From the NCBI RefSeq assembly GCF_008728635.1, contig NZ_CP044285.1, positions 3,720,001 to 3,784,000 on the forward strand: a stretch of 64,000 nt of DNA, given 5' to 3'. Position 1 is the stretch's first letter. Each line of letters opens with the position of its first letter. A model generated the notes under the pieces. That model was not told where the DNA came from. It worked only from the letters and a program-made list of their open reading frames with translations, and did not search any database. The position numbers were made by a program, and so were the translations under genes. Of this stretch, positions 1 through 8,298 are shown one piece after another. The stretch comes from Hymenobacter baengnokdamensis (lineage in GTDB: Bacteria; Bacteroidota; Bacteroidia; Cytophagales; Hymenobacteraceae).

Positions 1-41
1 TCTTCTGCCAGCTCACCGACCAACTGCTCACGATGCACTGA
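1..41 (+). CDS. possible 3' tail of an upstream gene (partial)
   Basis: One plus-strand frame is open from the window edge to a TGA at 39-41 and would end in ...QLTDQLLTMH. The other two plus frames are also open for a short distance, so the choice is weak. In many genomes the gene upstream of iscU is iscS, but twelve residues are too few to recognise it. Confidence 0.2.
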   Translation, partial: FCQLTDQLLTMH

Positions 42-62
42 TAACTATTAACTGAAAAAATC

Positions 63-479
63 ATGGCTTACTCCGATAAGGTAATCGACCACTACAGCAA
101 CCCGCGCAACGTGGGCACGCTGGACAAAAGCAAGAAATCGGTAGGTACCGGTCTGGTTGGCGCCCCCGAGTGCGGCGACGTAATGCGCCTGCAAATTGAG
201 GTGGACGAAGCCACCAACACCATCACCGATGCCAAATTCAAAACCTTCGGTTGCGGCTCGGCCATCGCCTCGTCGAGCCTGGCTACGGAATGGCTGAAAG
301 GCAAGACGGTTGACGAGGCCCTGGCCATCGACAACATGGAGATTGTGGAAGAGCTGGCGCTGCCGCCCGTAAAAATCCACTGCTCGGTACTGGCCGAAGA
401 TGCCATTAAAATGGCCATCAACGACTACCGCGTGAAAAACGGTATGCCCGCCCTGGAGCTGGAAAAAGCCCACCACTAG
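63..479 (+). CDS. iscU: Fe-S cluster assembly scaffold IscU
   Basis: This 138-residue cytosolic scaffold builds [2Fe-2S]/[4Fe-4S] clusters from sulfur delivered by a cysteine desulfurase and passes them to apo-proteins. The three ligand cysteines are visible: C37 in GAPECGD (with the conserved Asp two residues later), C64 in FGCGSA and C107 in KIHCSVLAEDA. The LPPVK motif at about 100-104 is the known docking site for the Hsp70 chaperone HscA, and an hscA-like gene is present at 43664-45538. Length and start (ATG after an AT-rich leader) match the family. A T-rich hairpin follows at 503-557, and iscA follows with its own promoter, so the two are probably separate transcripts. Confidence 0.96.
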   Translation: MAYSDKVIDHYSNPRNVGTLDKSKKSVGTGLVGAPECGDVMRLQIEVDEATNTITDAKFKTFGCGSAIASSSLATEWLKGKTVDEALAIDNMEIVEELALPPVKIHCSVLAEDAIKMAINDYRVKNGMPALELEKAHH

Positions 480-502
480 TCTGACGCGTACTAGTACAGC
501 AA

Positions 503-557
503 GAAGAGGGAAGAGTTTGGGAGCTAACCCTTCCAGGCTCCTCCCCTCTTTTTTTAC
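503..557 (+). terminator. candidate terminator after iscU
   Basis: An imperfect stem made of AAGAGGG-type purines and a matching CCCTCTT arm is followed by a run of T residues at about 549-555. It sits just downstream of iscU and upstream of the iscA promoter. Confidence 0.6.
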
Positions 558-592
558 CTCGCTGGCCTTCTATTTAGAATCTTTCCGGGTAG

Positions 593-600
593 TATCTTTG
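593..600 (+). promoter_or_regulatory. iscA promoter -7 element (TATCTTTG)
   Basis: TATCTTTG matches the Bacteroidota primary-sigma -7 consensus TAnnTTTG and lies 34 bases before the iscA ATG. No clear TTTG -33 box is visible. Confidence 0.65.
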
Positions 601-634
601 TTAAAGAACCAGCAACAAGCAATCAGAAACCGCC

Positions 635-961
635 ATGATAACCGTTTCGGACAAAGCCAAGGAAAAAGTAGAGCATCTGATGCGCGACTCGCAGCTCGAT
701 GCTACTTATCGCCTGCGGGCCTCGGTGGCCGGCGGCGGCTGCTCAGGCCTGAGCTACAAGCTGGATTTTGACAACGAAACCCGGCCCATGGACCAGGAGT
801 TTGAAGACAAAGGCGTGCGTGTGGTAGTCGATATGAAGAGCTTTCTCTATTTGGCTGGCACCGAGCTGGACTTCTCGGATGGCCTGAACGGCAAGGGCTT
901 CCAGTTTCATAACCCCAATGCCTCGCGCTCGTGTGGCTGCGGCGAAAGCTTCTCGGTATAA
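635..961 (+). CDS. iscA: A-type Fe-S carrier protein (IscA/HesB family)
   Basis: This 108-residue A-type carrier receives Fe-S clusters or iron and delivers them to target enzymes. The three family cysteines are present: C36 in GGGCSGLSY and C100 and C102 in the C-terminal SCGCGESF. The start ATG is 34 bases below a TATCTTTG promoter. The gene follows iscU with a terminator and promoter in between, so it is probably transcribed on its own although it serves the same pathway. The family cannot be split into IscA, ErpA or SufA by sequence inspection alone; the symbol is a family-level assignment based on the iscU neighbour. Confidence 0.9.
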   Translation: MITVSDKAKEKVEHLMRDSQLDATYRLRASVAGGGCSGLSYKLDFDNETRPMDQEFEDKGVRVVVDMKSFLYLAGTELDFSDGLNGKGFQFHNPNASRSCGCGESFSV

Positions 962-993
962 AAAGCAGCAACAAGTAGTTTTTTTTCTTTTTC

Positions 994-1031
994 CCAAAGC
1001 CTTTGCCCAATATGGACAGAGGCTTTTTTGT
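994..1031 (+). terminator. candidate terminator after iscA
   Basis: AAAGCCTTTG and a partly matching CAGAGGCTTTTTT arm form a hairpin ending in a T run about 35 bases past the iscA stop. Confidence 0.55.
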
Positions 1032-1035
1032 TGGT

Positions 1036-1117
1036 GAAGCGTCTTCGGAAGTCGGGACCAAAGCGGGCTGCCGGCGATACCGCCCAACTCGACTTCCTAA
1101 ATAGCTTCTCTATGTAT
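1036..1117 (+). repeat. REP-like palindromic element, copy 1
   Basis: This stretch matches 54645-54724 at roughly three quarters of positions (by eye). Both copies have outer arms of the type AAGC..TTCGGAAGTC and GACTTCCTAA..GCTT around a conserved loop containing AAGCGGGCTGCCGGC. A lone arm-like piece also occurs at about 8756-8775. It lies between the convergent iscA and murI genes. Confidence 0.6.
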
Positions 1118-1222
1118 CAGTTGCTAGTAGATAGTAGAAAAAGCCGGCGGCAGTATTTGCCGGCCGGAGTCAGCCTGGTGTAGGCTCCCCCTTCACGGTG
1201 TCGCTGCCTGGCTGAAAACCGG

Positions 1223-2050
1223 CTACTCCCACAGCGGATAATGCTCCAGCTGCACCTGCTGCCCGAAAAAGAGCCGGGTGCTTTCCTCAAACGAGCGCGT
1301 GAAATCGGACACGTAGAAATGATGCGCTGGCGCCGCCTCAACCGGCGCGGCGAGCAAGCTCCTGGATGCCAGCGCCTCGGCCACGGTGGCCGCTACCACG
1401 TCGGACGGGTCGAGCACGGCTACGCGGCCCTGGTAGTGGGCTTCCATCTGGGGCTTGATGAGCGGAAAGTGCGTACAGGCCAGCAGCAGCGCATCAATGC
1501 CCAGTAGCGTAGGATGGTCGAGGTAGGCGCTGATGATTTCTTCCGAGACCCGGCCGTTGAAAAAACCTTCCTCAATCATGGGCACGAGCAGCGGCGTGGC
1601 CAGCGCATGCAGGTCCACGGCCAGGTCGAGCTGGTCGATTTTCTTGCGGTAGATATTGGAGCCCACCGTTTGCTTGGTGCCGATAAGGCCCACCGGCCGG
1701 CCGGCGTAGTGCTGGCCCACGTACTCCACCACGGGGTCTATCATCCCCACTACCAGCGCTTTGGAGCCCACGTACTCGCGCACCAGCTCGTAGGCGGCCG
1801 CCGAGGCCGAGTTGCAGGCGATAAGAATGAGCTTGCACTGCTGGCGCAGCAGCACATCGCAGATTTTGACGGCGTAGGCCTGAATGGCAGCGGTGCTTTT
1901 TTCGCCGTAGGGCAAATGGGCCGTATCGCCAAAATAGATAAGGCGCTCGGCGGGCAGGCGCCGGGCCACGGCGCGGGCCACGGTGAGCCCGCCGATACCA
2001 GAATCGAAAATACCAATGGGCCGGGCGGCCAGGGCGGAGGGAATGGTCAT
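1223..2050 (-). CDS. murI: glutamate racemase
   Basis: MurI converts L-glutamate to D-glutamate for peptidoglycan stem peptides and acts in the cytosol. The 275-residue length fits. Family motifs are clear: FDSGIGG at 15-21, FGDTAHLPYG at 40-49, the first catalytic cysteine (C79) in IACNSAS and the second (C192) in ACTHFPL with His194. The first Cys motif has Ser where most homologues have Thr (CNS rather than CNT), a mild variant. The gene is convergent with iscA and divergent from the small ORF at 2172. Confidence 0.95.
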   Translation of the reverse strand: MTIPSALAARPIGIFDSGIGGLTVARAVARRLPAERLIYFGDTAHLPYGEKSTAAIQAYAVKICDVLLRQQCKLILIACNSASAAAYELVREYVGSKALVVGMIDPVVEYVGQHYAGRPVGLIGTKQTVGSNIYRKKIDQLDLAVDLHALATPLLVPMIEEGFFNGRVSEEIISAYLDHPTLLGIDALLLACTHFPLIKPQMEAHYQGRVAVLDPSDVVAATVAEALASRSLLAAPVEAAPAHHFYVSDFTRSFEESTRLFFGQQVQLEHYPLWE

Positions 2051-2171
2051 AAGGAGCGGTAAAGGTCGGGACGGACGGCAATTAAGTGCGCTGCTGCTAC
2101 CGGGTCGGTTTGCACATGTCTGGGTTTGTTCCTATTTTTCGCTCTCGCTTATCCTTCGTACGCACTATCTT

Positions 2172-2405
2172 ATGAGCCATGTACTACTCGAAATAGACCA
2201 GGCGCTGGCCGGCTATCAGGCCCGCCACCACGCCCGCCCGGTAGCCGTATACCTGGGCGAGCGCAAGTTTACCCAGCTCATTCTCGACGTAGCGCAACTC
2301 GGCGCCCCCGCTGGCCTGAGCACCGACGCCGGCCGGCCCCTCTCCTACCGCAACCTCGACCTGCTGCGCGATGAGGTGAATGTGGATGCGTTGCGGGTAA
2401 TATAG
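2172..2405 (+). CDS. small hypothetical protein (77 aa)
   Basis: I do not recognise this family. The ATG at 2172 opens a 77-residue frame beginning MSHVLLEIDQALAGYQARHH and ending at TAG 2403-2405. It is soluble-looking and acidic-basic mixed, with no signal peptide or transmembrane segment. The codon use is GC-rich like its neighbours and the frame extends upstream without an obvious better start, which supports a real gene. It is divergent from murI and convergent with the GNAT gene. Confidence 0.6.
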   Translation: MSHVLLEIDQALAGYQARHHARPVAVYLGERKFTQLILDVAQLGAPAGLSTDAGRPLSYRNLDLLRDEVNVDALRVI

Positions 2406-2475
2406 TGCGGTTCCAGGTTCGGGTATAGCTTGGCTGGCAGCCCGCCCTGAACACGGATTTGGAAACGGCGCTACT

Positions 2476-3015
2476 CTATTGCAACGCCGGTTTAGCTACA
2501 AACCGCTCCAACAGCACGGCCGCCTGTCCTTTGTAGGGCGCGCGGCTGAACTCCTGGTAGCCACATTTGGCCGCCAGATGCAGCGACGGCAGATTATCGA
2601 CGGCGATAAGACACACGGTGCGCGGCTGGGTGAGGTGCGCATCGGCCCAGGCCAGAGCGGCCCGCGCGGCCTCGGTGGCGTAGCCCTGCCCGTGGGTGTG
2701 CGGAGCCAGCACCCAGCCTATTTCCGGATAGTTATTGAGCGAAGGCGTGATGACGCGCTGCCACTCCCCGAAGCCAACTGCCCCGATAAAGTCGCCAGTA
2801 GCTTTTTCTTCCACGGCCCAGTAGCCGTAGCCCACCAGCGGCCAGAGGCCGCCGTGGCGCAGCATCCGGAACCATACCTCCTCTTTCGGCAGTGGCTGAC
2901 CGCCCAGGTACCGGTAAAAAGCCGGCTGCTGCCACATAGCCAGAAAAGGGGCCAGGTCGGTAGCGTAATGCCCTCGCAGGAGCAGCCGCTCGGTTTGAAT
3001 AAGGGGAGCAGTCAT
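2476..3015 (-). CDS. GNAT family N-acetyltransferase (RimJ/RimL type)
   Basis: This 179-residue protein resembles RimL-type N-acetyltransferases, which transfer acetyl from acetyl-CoA to a primary amine, often a protein N-terminus. It begins with the typical ERLLLRG strand. The acetyl-CoA-binding motif A is seen as HGQGYATEAARAAL (about 117-130) and motif B as NLPSLHLAAKCGYQEF near the C-terminus. Its ATG abuts the stop codon of the upstream esterase gene (3016), so the two are almost certainly one transcript from the promoter at 3715-3722. The substrate cannot be told from sequence. Confidence 0.85.
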   Translation of the reverse strand: MTAPLIQTERLLLRGHYATDLAPFLAMWQQPAFYRYLGGQPLPKEEVWFRMLRHGGLWPLVGYGYWAVEEKATGDFIGAVGFGEWQRVITPSLNNYPEIGWVLAPHTHGQGYATEAARAALAWADAHLTQPRTVCLIAVDNLPSLHLAAKCGYQEFSRAPYKGQAAVLLERFVAKPALQ

Positions 3016-3693
3016 TTACAGAAGCGGCTGCACGGTGCGCCACACGGTGCGGGCTACCAGGCGGTGGCCTTCGGGGGTGGGGTGAATGCCATCGCGCTGG
3101 TTGAGGCGGGCAATGCCGCCCACGCCTTCGAGCAGGAAGGGTATCAGAATGAGGTGGTTTTTGGTGGCCGTTTCGGCATAGAGCTTTTTGAAGTCGGCAG
3201 CGTAGGCCGGGCCCATATTGGGCGGAATCTGCATGCCGGCCAGCACGATTTTAGCGTGCGGCGCCTGCTGGCGCACGGTGTCGATGATGGCTTGCAGATT
3301 GCGGCGGGTATCGCTAAGCGGCAGGCCACGCAGGCCGTCGTTGCCGCCCAGCTCCAGCACAAACACGCTCACCGGCTGCCGGCTCAGCACCCAGTTGATG
3401 CGCGAGCGCCCGCCCGCCGTGGTTTCGCCACTCAGGCCCGCGTTTACAACTGCGTAGGGCAGGTGCAGCGAGTCTACCTTATTTTCAATGAGCGCCGGAT
3501 AGGCTTCTTCGGGGTCCACGCCCAGGCCGGCCGTGATGCTGTCGCCAAAGAACAGAATGGTTTGCTGTGCTTTAGCAGCCGGCTTTTGGGCAACAGCAGC
3601 GGCAGGAGCTGCCGAGCTACTGGCCGTGGTGTCGGAATGGCAGCCAGCGGCCAGCAGGGCCAGCAGCAGCGCGCTTCCAGGTAGATACTTCAT
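3016..3693 (-). CDS. SGNH-hydrolase lipoprotein (TesA-like arylesterase)
   Basis: This is a TesA/arylesterase-type SGNH hydrolase that should cleave acyl esters or thioesters in the periplasm. I chose the ATG at 3693 because it gives a lipoprotein signal (MKYLPGSALLLALLAAGC, Cys18). The four SGNH blocks are visible: GDS with Ser52, the Gly of NAGLSGETTAGG, GGND with Asn118, and DGIHPTPEGH with Asp201 and His204. It is divergent from a YbbA/YbbP-like ABC exporter, the same gene order as tesA-ybbA-ybbP in E. coli. That is established context for this trio and strengthens both calls. Confidence 0.88.
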   Translation of the reverse strand: MKYLPGSALLLALLAAGCHSDTTASSSAAPAAAVAQKPAAKAQQTILFFGDSITAGLGVDPEEAYPALIENKVDSLHLPYAVVNAGLSGETTAGGRSRINWVLSRQPVSVFVLELGGNDGLRGLPLSDTRRNLQAIIDTVRQQAPHAKIVLAGMQIPPNMGPAYAADFKKLYAETATKNHLILIPFLLEGVGGIARLNQRDGIHPTPEGHRLVARTVWRTVQPLL

Positions 3694-3714
3694 AAGAATA
3701 AAATCGAAATCGGG

Positions 3715-3722
3715 CAAAAGTA
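3715..3722 (-). promoter_or_regulatory. promoter -7 element for the esterase-GNAT operon
   Basis: The minus strand reads TACTTTTG, matching TAnnTTTG, about 22 bases before the esterase ATG. Confidence 0.6.
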
Positions 3723-3821
3723 TAACGCGCCGCCCCGCGTCGTAGATAGCCGTAACCAGTAAGGAGACGATTTTCTTCCCAAAAAGCTTTCTACTTTGTT
3801 ACTGTACTTTAAAAGAGTGCA

Positions 3822-3861
3822 CGCGGGCTTAATATAGTAAATTAACTATATTAAGCCCGCG
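3822..3861. repeat. 17-bp perfect inverted repeat between esterase and ABC genes
   Basis: The arms CGCGGGCTTAATATAGT (3822-3838) and its exact reverse complement (3845-3861) flank a 6-base AT loop. There is no trailing T run, so it looks more like an operator or 5'-leader hairpin than a terminator. It ends 29 bases before the ABC ATPase ATG. Confidence 0.7.
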
Positions 3862-3890
3862 GCAGCGCCCTTCCGTCAAAAACTTCCTGC

Positions 3891-4577
3891 ATGACCAGTC
3901 TTCAAGTCGAAAATCTCACCAAAACCTACACCAGCGGCGGCCGTCAGCTCACGGTGCTGCACGAAGTCAGCTTCAGCCTTCAGCCGGCCGACACCTTTGC
4001 CATCGTGGGGCCGTCGGGCAGCGGCAAAACGACACTGCTGGGTTTGTGCGCGGGCCTCGACCGCGCCACCAGCGGCAGCGTGTGGCTGCAGGGCATTCAG
4101 CTCGATAAGCTGAGTGAAGACCAGCGGGCGGCGGTGCGCAACCAGCACGTCGGCTTTATTTTTCAGAACTTTCAGCTGCTGCCCACGCTCACGGCCCTCG
4201 AAAACGTGCAGGTGCCGCTGGAGCTGCGCGGTGAGCGCAACGTGGCCCGCCAGGCGCAGGCCCTGCTGGAGCGGGTGGGCCTGGGCGAGCGCGGCCACCA
4301 CTACCCCACGCAGCTTTCGGGCGGCGAGCAGCAGCGCGTGAGCCTGGCGCGGGCCTTTGCCAACCGCCCGCAGATTTTATTTGCCGACGAGCCCACTGGC
4401 AACCTCGACCCCGACACGAGCGCCAACGTGGTGGAGCTGCTGTTCGACTTGAACAAAGAAGCCGGCACCACGCTGGTGCTCGTGACGCACGACCTGGAGC
4501 TGGCCGCCAAAACCCAGCGCATCATGCGCATGCGCGGCGGCAAAGTGGTAGAGGCCGAGGCAGCGCGGACGCGGTAG
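3891..4577 (+). CDS. ABC exporter ATP-binding protein (YbbA/LolD type)
   Basis: This 228-residue ATPase belongs to the LolD/MacB/YbbA group that drives FtsX-like permeases. Walker A is GPSGSGKTT (40-48), the ABC signature is LSGGEQQRVSLARA (from 142), and Walker B is ILFADEPTGNLD (from 162). The permease gene follows after 53 bases in the same orientation. The divergent TesA-like gene points to the YbbA subtype rather than the lipoprotein-release LolD. The transported substrate is not known for this subtype. Confidence 0.92.
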   Translation: MTSLQVENLTKTYTSGGRQLTVLHEVSFSLQPADTFAIVGPSGSGKTTLLGLCAGLDRATSGSVWLQGIQLDKLSEDQRAAVRNQHVGFIFQNFQLLPTLTALENVQVPLELRGERNVARQAQALLERVGLGERGHHYPTQLSGGEQQRVSLARAFANRPQILFADEPTGNLDPDTSANVVELLFDLNKEAGTTLVLVTHDLELAAKTQRIMRMRGGKVVEAEAARTR

Positions 4578-4630
4578 TCCGTGGCCTTTCGTTCCATACG
4601 TGGGCTACCAAGCCTGCGTCACTTTTTGCT

Positions 4631-7168
4631 ATGAATTTCAACTGGTTATTTACCATGGCGTGGCGCGATTCGCGCCGGAGCCGCTCGCGCCTGGCGCTGT
4701 TTATGTCGAGCATTGTGCTGGGCATCGCGGCGCTGGTGGGCATCAATTCGTTTGGCGATAACCTGGCGCGCAGCATCCGCGAGCAGGCCCGCGAGCTGCT
4801 GGGGGCCGATTTGGTGCTGTCGTCAACCCAGCCCTTCGACCCCAAGCTGCTGCCTGCCCTGCAAAAGCTGGGGCAAACCCGCAGCGACGAAGCCTCCTTC
4901 GCCTCGCTGGTATCGTTTCCGCGCACGCAGGGCGTGCGGCTGGCGCAGGTGCGGGCGCTGGGCCCGGGCTTTCCGTATTACGGCGACTGGGAAACCCAGC
5001 CAGCGGCAGCAGGCGCGCAGTTCAGAGCCGGCCAAAGCATGGGGGCACTGGTCGATGACGTGCTGCTGGCGCAGTTCGATGCCCGCGTGGGCGACTCGGT
5101 GAAGGTAGGCAGCCTGACCGTGCCCATTGTGGGGCGCGTGCTGAAAACACCGGGGCAAACCGGCTTCAGCGCCGCCGTTGCGCCGAAGGTCTTCATTCCC
5201 AAAGCCCTGCTGGATAAAACCGGGCTTATCCGGCCCGGTAGCCGGGTGCAGTACCGCACTTACTACCGGTTTGCGCCCGGCACGGACGTAGCCGCTACCA
5301 TTAAGCCCCTGGAAAGCAAGCTCGAAGCCAGCAACATTGACTCCGACACCGTGGCCAGCCGCCAGCAAAGTACCGGCCGCGCCTTCCAGGACCTCACACG
5401 CTTTCTGAGCCTGGTAGCCTTCGTAGCGCTGCTGCTGGGCTGCGTGGGCGTAGCCAGCGCCGTAAACCTCTACGTGCAGGAGAAGCTGGCCTCGGTGGCC
5501 GTGCTGCGCTGCCTGGGGGCCAGCGGGCGGCAGGCCCTGCTCATCTATTTAATCCAGACCTCGGGGTTGGGCCTGCTGGGCGCCATCATCGGGGCGGCGC
5601 TGGGGGCGGTGGTGCAGCTGGTGCTGCCGCAGGTGCTGGGCAGCTTTTTGCCCGTTACGGTGAGTGTGGCGGTATCGCCAGCCGCCGTGGGCCTGGGGCT
5701 GCTGACGGGCCTGGCCATGGCCGTGCTGTTTGCGCTGCTGCCGCTGCTGGCTATCCGGCGGGTGTCGCCGCTGCGGGTGCTGCGCGCCTCATTTGAGGAA
5801 GACACCGCCACGCCCGACCCGTTGCGCGGGCTGGTACTGGCCGTGGTGGGGCTGTTTATCGTGGGTTTTGCCTACGCCCAAACCCGCGAGTGGAAGCAGG
5901 CGCTGGGCTTTGCGGCCGGGCTGCTACTGGCGCTGGGCGCGCTGGCCGGGTTGGGCCTGGGCCTGCGCTACCTGCTGCGGCGCTACTTCCCGGCAGGTTG
6001 GAGCTACGTAGCGCGGCAGGGCCTGGCCAATTTATTCCGGCCGCAGAACCAGACCGTTACGCTCATTATCTCGTTGGGCCTGGGCACGTTTCTGCTGGCT
6101 ACGCTCTACCTCACGCAGTCGCTGCTGCTGAGCCGGGTGCAACTCTCGGCGAGCGGCCGGCAGCCTAACCTGGTGCTGTTTGATATCCAGACCGAGCAAG
6201 AGCAAGGCGTCGAGCAATTATTAGCCAAACAGCATATTCCCGTTATGCAGCGGGTGCCCATCGTCACGATGCGCCTGGCGGCCATCAACCGGCGCACGGT
6301 GGGGCAGCTGCGCAAAGACACGGCCAGTGGCGTACCGCTCTTCGCCCTCACCCGCGAGTACCGCGTCACGTATCGCGATACGCTGAGCGCCAGCGAGAAG
6401 CTGGTAGCCGGCACCCCGCCCCGGCCGGCGGCTACGCCCGGTGGCCTGCCCCGCGTGTCGGTCGATGCCAACTACTTCCAGCGCGTCAAGCTCAGGCTCG
6501 GCGATACACTGACCTTTAACGTGCAGGGCGCGCCGCTGGCGGTGGTAGTCGGCGGCACCCGCGAGGTCGATTGGGCGCGGGTCCAGACCAATTTCCTGGT
6601 CGTGTTCCCCACCGGCGTGCTCGAACAGGCGCCGCAGTTTCACGTCATCCTAACTCACGTCAACAACAATCAGCAGCTGGCCCTGGCCCAGCGGGCGCTG
6701 GTGCGCGACTTCCCCAACGTATCGGCCATCGACCTGGGGTTGATTCTGCAAACGGTGGACGAGATTCTGAGCAAGATTTCCTTCGTGATTCGCTTTATGG
6801 CGGGCTTCAGCATCCTTACCGGGCTGCTGGTGCTGGCCAGCTCGGTGCTTATCAGCCGTTACCAGCGCACCCGCGAAAGCGTGCTGCTGCGCACGCTGGG
6901 CGCCAGCCGCCGACAGATTTTGCGCATCACCGTGCTCGAATATGCGCTGCTGGGCTTTTTGGCCGCGCTGGCCGGGGTACTGCTGGCCGGGCTGGCCGCC
7001 TGGGCATTGGCCGTGTGGGTATTTGAAACGCCCTTTGTGAGCAGCAGCCTATTGTGGCTGCCTGCGCTGGTAGGCCTGGTGGCCGGCCTCACGGCGCTTA
7101 TCGGCGGGCTCAATAGCCGCTCGGTGCTGAACCAGCCGCCGCTGGCGGTGTTGCGGGCCGAAGGATAA
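4631..7168 (+). CDS. FtsX-like ABC permease (YbbP type)
   Basis: This 845-residue inner-membrane permease is the partner of the preceding ATPase. The N-terminus (MNFNWLFTMAWRDSRRSRSR) leads into a first membrane helix at about 22-42, followed by a large periplasmic MacB-PCD-like domain. A first FtsX core lies at about 255-390 (three to four helices), with more helices at about 400-450 and 480-500. After a second periplasmic domain, a C-terminal FtsX core with SVLLRTLGASRRQILR and three helices closes the protein. Ten-helix, two-FtsX-domain architecture and length match YbbP. An imperfect inverted repeat follows at 7176-7250. Confidence 0.9.
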   Translation: MNFNWLFTMAWRDSRRSRSRLALFMSSIVLGIAALVGINSFGDNLARSIREQARELLGADLVLSSTQPFDPKLLPALQKLGQTRSDEASFASLVSFPRTQGVRLAQVRALGPGFPYYGDWETQPAAAGAQFRAGQSMGALVDDVLLAQFDARVGDSVKVGSLTVPIVGRVLKTPGQTGFSAAVAPKVFIPKALLDKTGLIRPGSRVQYRTYYRFAPGTDVAATIKPLESKLEASNIDSDTVASRQQSTGRAFQDLTRFLSLVAFVALLLGCVGVASAVNLYVQEKLASVAVLRCLGASGRQALLIYLIQTSGLGLLGAIIGAALGAVVQLVLPQVLGSFLPVTVSVAVSPAAVGLGLLTGLAMAVLFALLPLLAIRRVSPLRVLRASFEEDTATPDPLRGLVLAVVGLFIVGFAYAQTREWKQALGFAAGLLLALGALAGLGLGLRYLLRRYFPAGWSYVARQGLANLFRPQNQTVTLIISLGLGTFLLATLYLTQSLLLSRVQLSASGRQPNLVLFDIQTEQEQGVEQLLAKQHIPVMQRVPIVTMRLAAINRRTVGQLRKDTASGVPLFALTREYRVTYRDTLSASEKLVAGTPPRPAATPGGLPRVSVDANYFQRVKLRLGDTLTFNVQGAPLAVVVGGTREVDWARVQTNFLVVFPTGVLEQAPQFHVILTHVNNNQQLALAQRALVRDFPNVSAIDLGLILQTVDEILSKISFVIRFMAGFSILTGLLVLASSVLISRYQRTRESVLLRTLGASRRQILRITVLEYALLGFLAALAGVLLAGLAAWALAVWVFETPFVSSSLLWLPALVGLVAGLTALIGGLNSRSVLNQPPLAVLRAEG

Positions 7169-7175
7169 TAAGCAA

Positions 7176-7250
7176 TTGACAGTGAACAATGAGTAGAGAG
7201 CAGTAAAGCTATTCGCTACTTGCTCTCTACTCTTTCTCATTGTTCATTGT
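7176..7250. repeat. imperfect intergenic inverted repeat / likely terminator
   Basis: A left arm containing GTGAACAATGAG and TAGAGAGCA pairs with a right arm containing TGCTCTCTA and CTCATTGTTCA. The right arm has a few extra bases. It separates the ABC permease from the heptose kinase and is one of several word-like inverted repeats in the window. Confidence 0.6.
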
Positions 7251-7260
7251 AGTTCCAGAC

Positions 7261-7268
7261 TACTTTTG
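7261..7268 (+). promoter_or_regulatory. kinase promoter -7 element (TACTTTTG)
   Basis: TACTTTTG matches TAnnTTTG and ends only 5 bases before the ATG at 7274. If transcription starts at the usual distance, the mRNA has almost no leader. Confidence 0.6.
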
Positions 7269-7273
7269 CCGCA

Positions 7274-8272
7274 ATGTTTGCCTCTACCCCGCTTGCCAAG
7301 CTCTTCACCGATTTTAATAACCTCCACGTCCTCATCGTCGGCGACGTCATGGTCGATGCCTACGTGTGGGGCCGCGCCAGCCGCCTTTCGCCCGAGGCTC
7401 CGGTGCCCGTCGTGAACGTAGACCGCACCGAAAACCGCCTCGGCGGGGCTGCCAACGTGGCCCTCAACGTGCAGGCGCTCGGGGCCACGCCGCTGCTCTG
7501 CGCCGTGGTGGGCGACGACCAGGGCGGCGACCAGCTGCTCCAGCTGCTGCACACTCACCACCTGCCCGCCGATGGCATTATCCGTAGCGCGCACCGCCCT
7601 ACCACGTTCAAGCAGCGCATTCTGGCCCACGGCCAGCAGCTCGTGCGCATCGACTCGGAAGTGGAAACCGACCTCAACGCCGAGGAAGCGGCGCAACTAC
7701 TGGCCGCCTACGACGACCTGCTGCCCCGTGCCGACGTGGTCATTTTTGAGGACTACGACAAGGGCGTACTCAGCGAGAATATTATCAATCAGTGCATTAC
7801 CCGCGCCCGCCAGCGCAATATTCCGACCGTAGTCGACCCTAAAAAGAAAAATTTCCTGGCCTATCGCCACTGCACCCTCTTCAAGCCCAACCTGAAAGAA
7901 TTGCGCGAGGGCCTCAAGCTCGAATTTGGCGCGCCCGATACCGACCGCGCCGGCTTCGAAGCAGCCGTGGCCCGGCTGCGCGAAGTACTGGAACCCGAAA
8001 TCGTGCTGGTTACGCTCTCCGAATACGGCATCTTTACGCAGCAAAGCGCCGAAAAAACCTACCTGCCGGCCCATCTGCGCACTATTTCCGACGTGTCGGG
8101 TGCCGGCGATACGGTTATCAGCATTGCCGCCTGCTGCGTGGCCCTGCGCCAGCCGGCCGCCTTCACGGCCGCGCTGGCCAACCTCGGCGGTGGGCTGGTG
8201 TGCGAGCAGGTGGGCGTGGTGCCGATTGAGAAACGGCTGCTACTAGCCGAAGCCGAAGCGGCTGGACTGTAG
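7274..8272 (+). CDS. rfaE1: D-glycero-beta-D-manno-heptose-7-phosphate kinase (RfaE domain I, PfkB family)
   Basis: This PfkB-family kinase should phosphorylate D-glycero-D-manno-heptose 7-phosphate to the 1,7-bisphosphate, a step in ADP-heptose synthesis for lipopolysaccharide core. It has the RfaE N-terminal signature (DVMVDAYVWGRASRLSPEAP), the first PfkB block GGAANVALN at 57-65 and the catalytic GAGDT loop with Asp279. At 332 residues it is the kinase domain alone; the cytidylyltransferase half of HldE is absent, as in genomes with separate genes. The start ATG sits just below a consensus promoter. Other PfkB sugar kinases are possible but fit the N-terminus less well. Confidence 0.88.
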   Translation: MFASTPLAKLFTDFNNLHVLIVGDVMVDAYVWGRASRLSPEAPVPVVNVDRTENRLGGAANVALNVQALGATPLLCAVVGDDQGGDQLLQLLHTHHLPADGIIRSAHRPTTFKQRILAHGQQLVRIDSEVETDLNAEEAAQLLAAYDDLLPRADVVIFEDYDKGVLSENIINQCITRARQRNIPTVVDPKKKNFLAYRHCTLFKPNLKELREGLKLEFGAPDTDRAGFEAAVARLREVLEPEIVLVTLSEYGIFTQQSAEKTYLPAHLRTISDVSGAGDTVISIAACCVALRQPAAFTAALANLGGGLVCEQVGVVPIEKRLLLAEAEAAGL

Positions 8273-8298
8273 CGCGGACGTTCTTTTCCCACTGTGGG

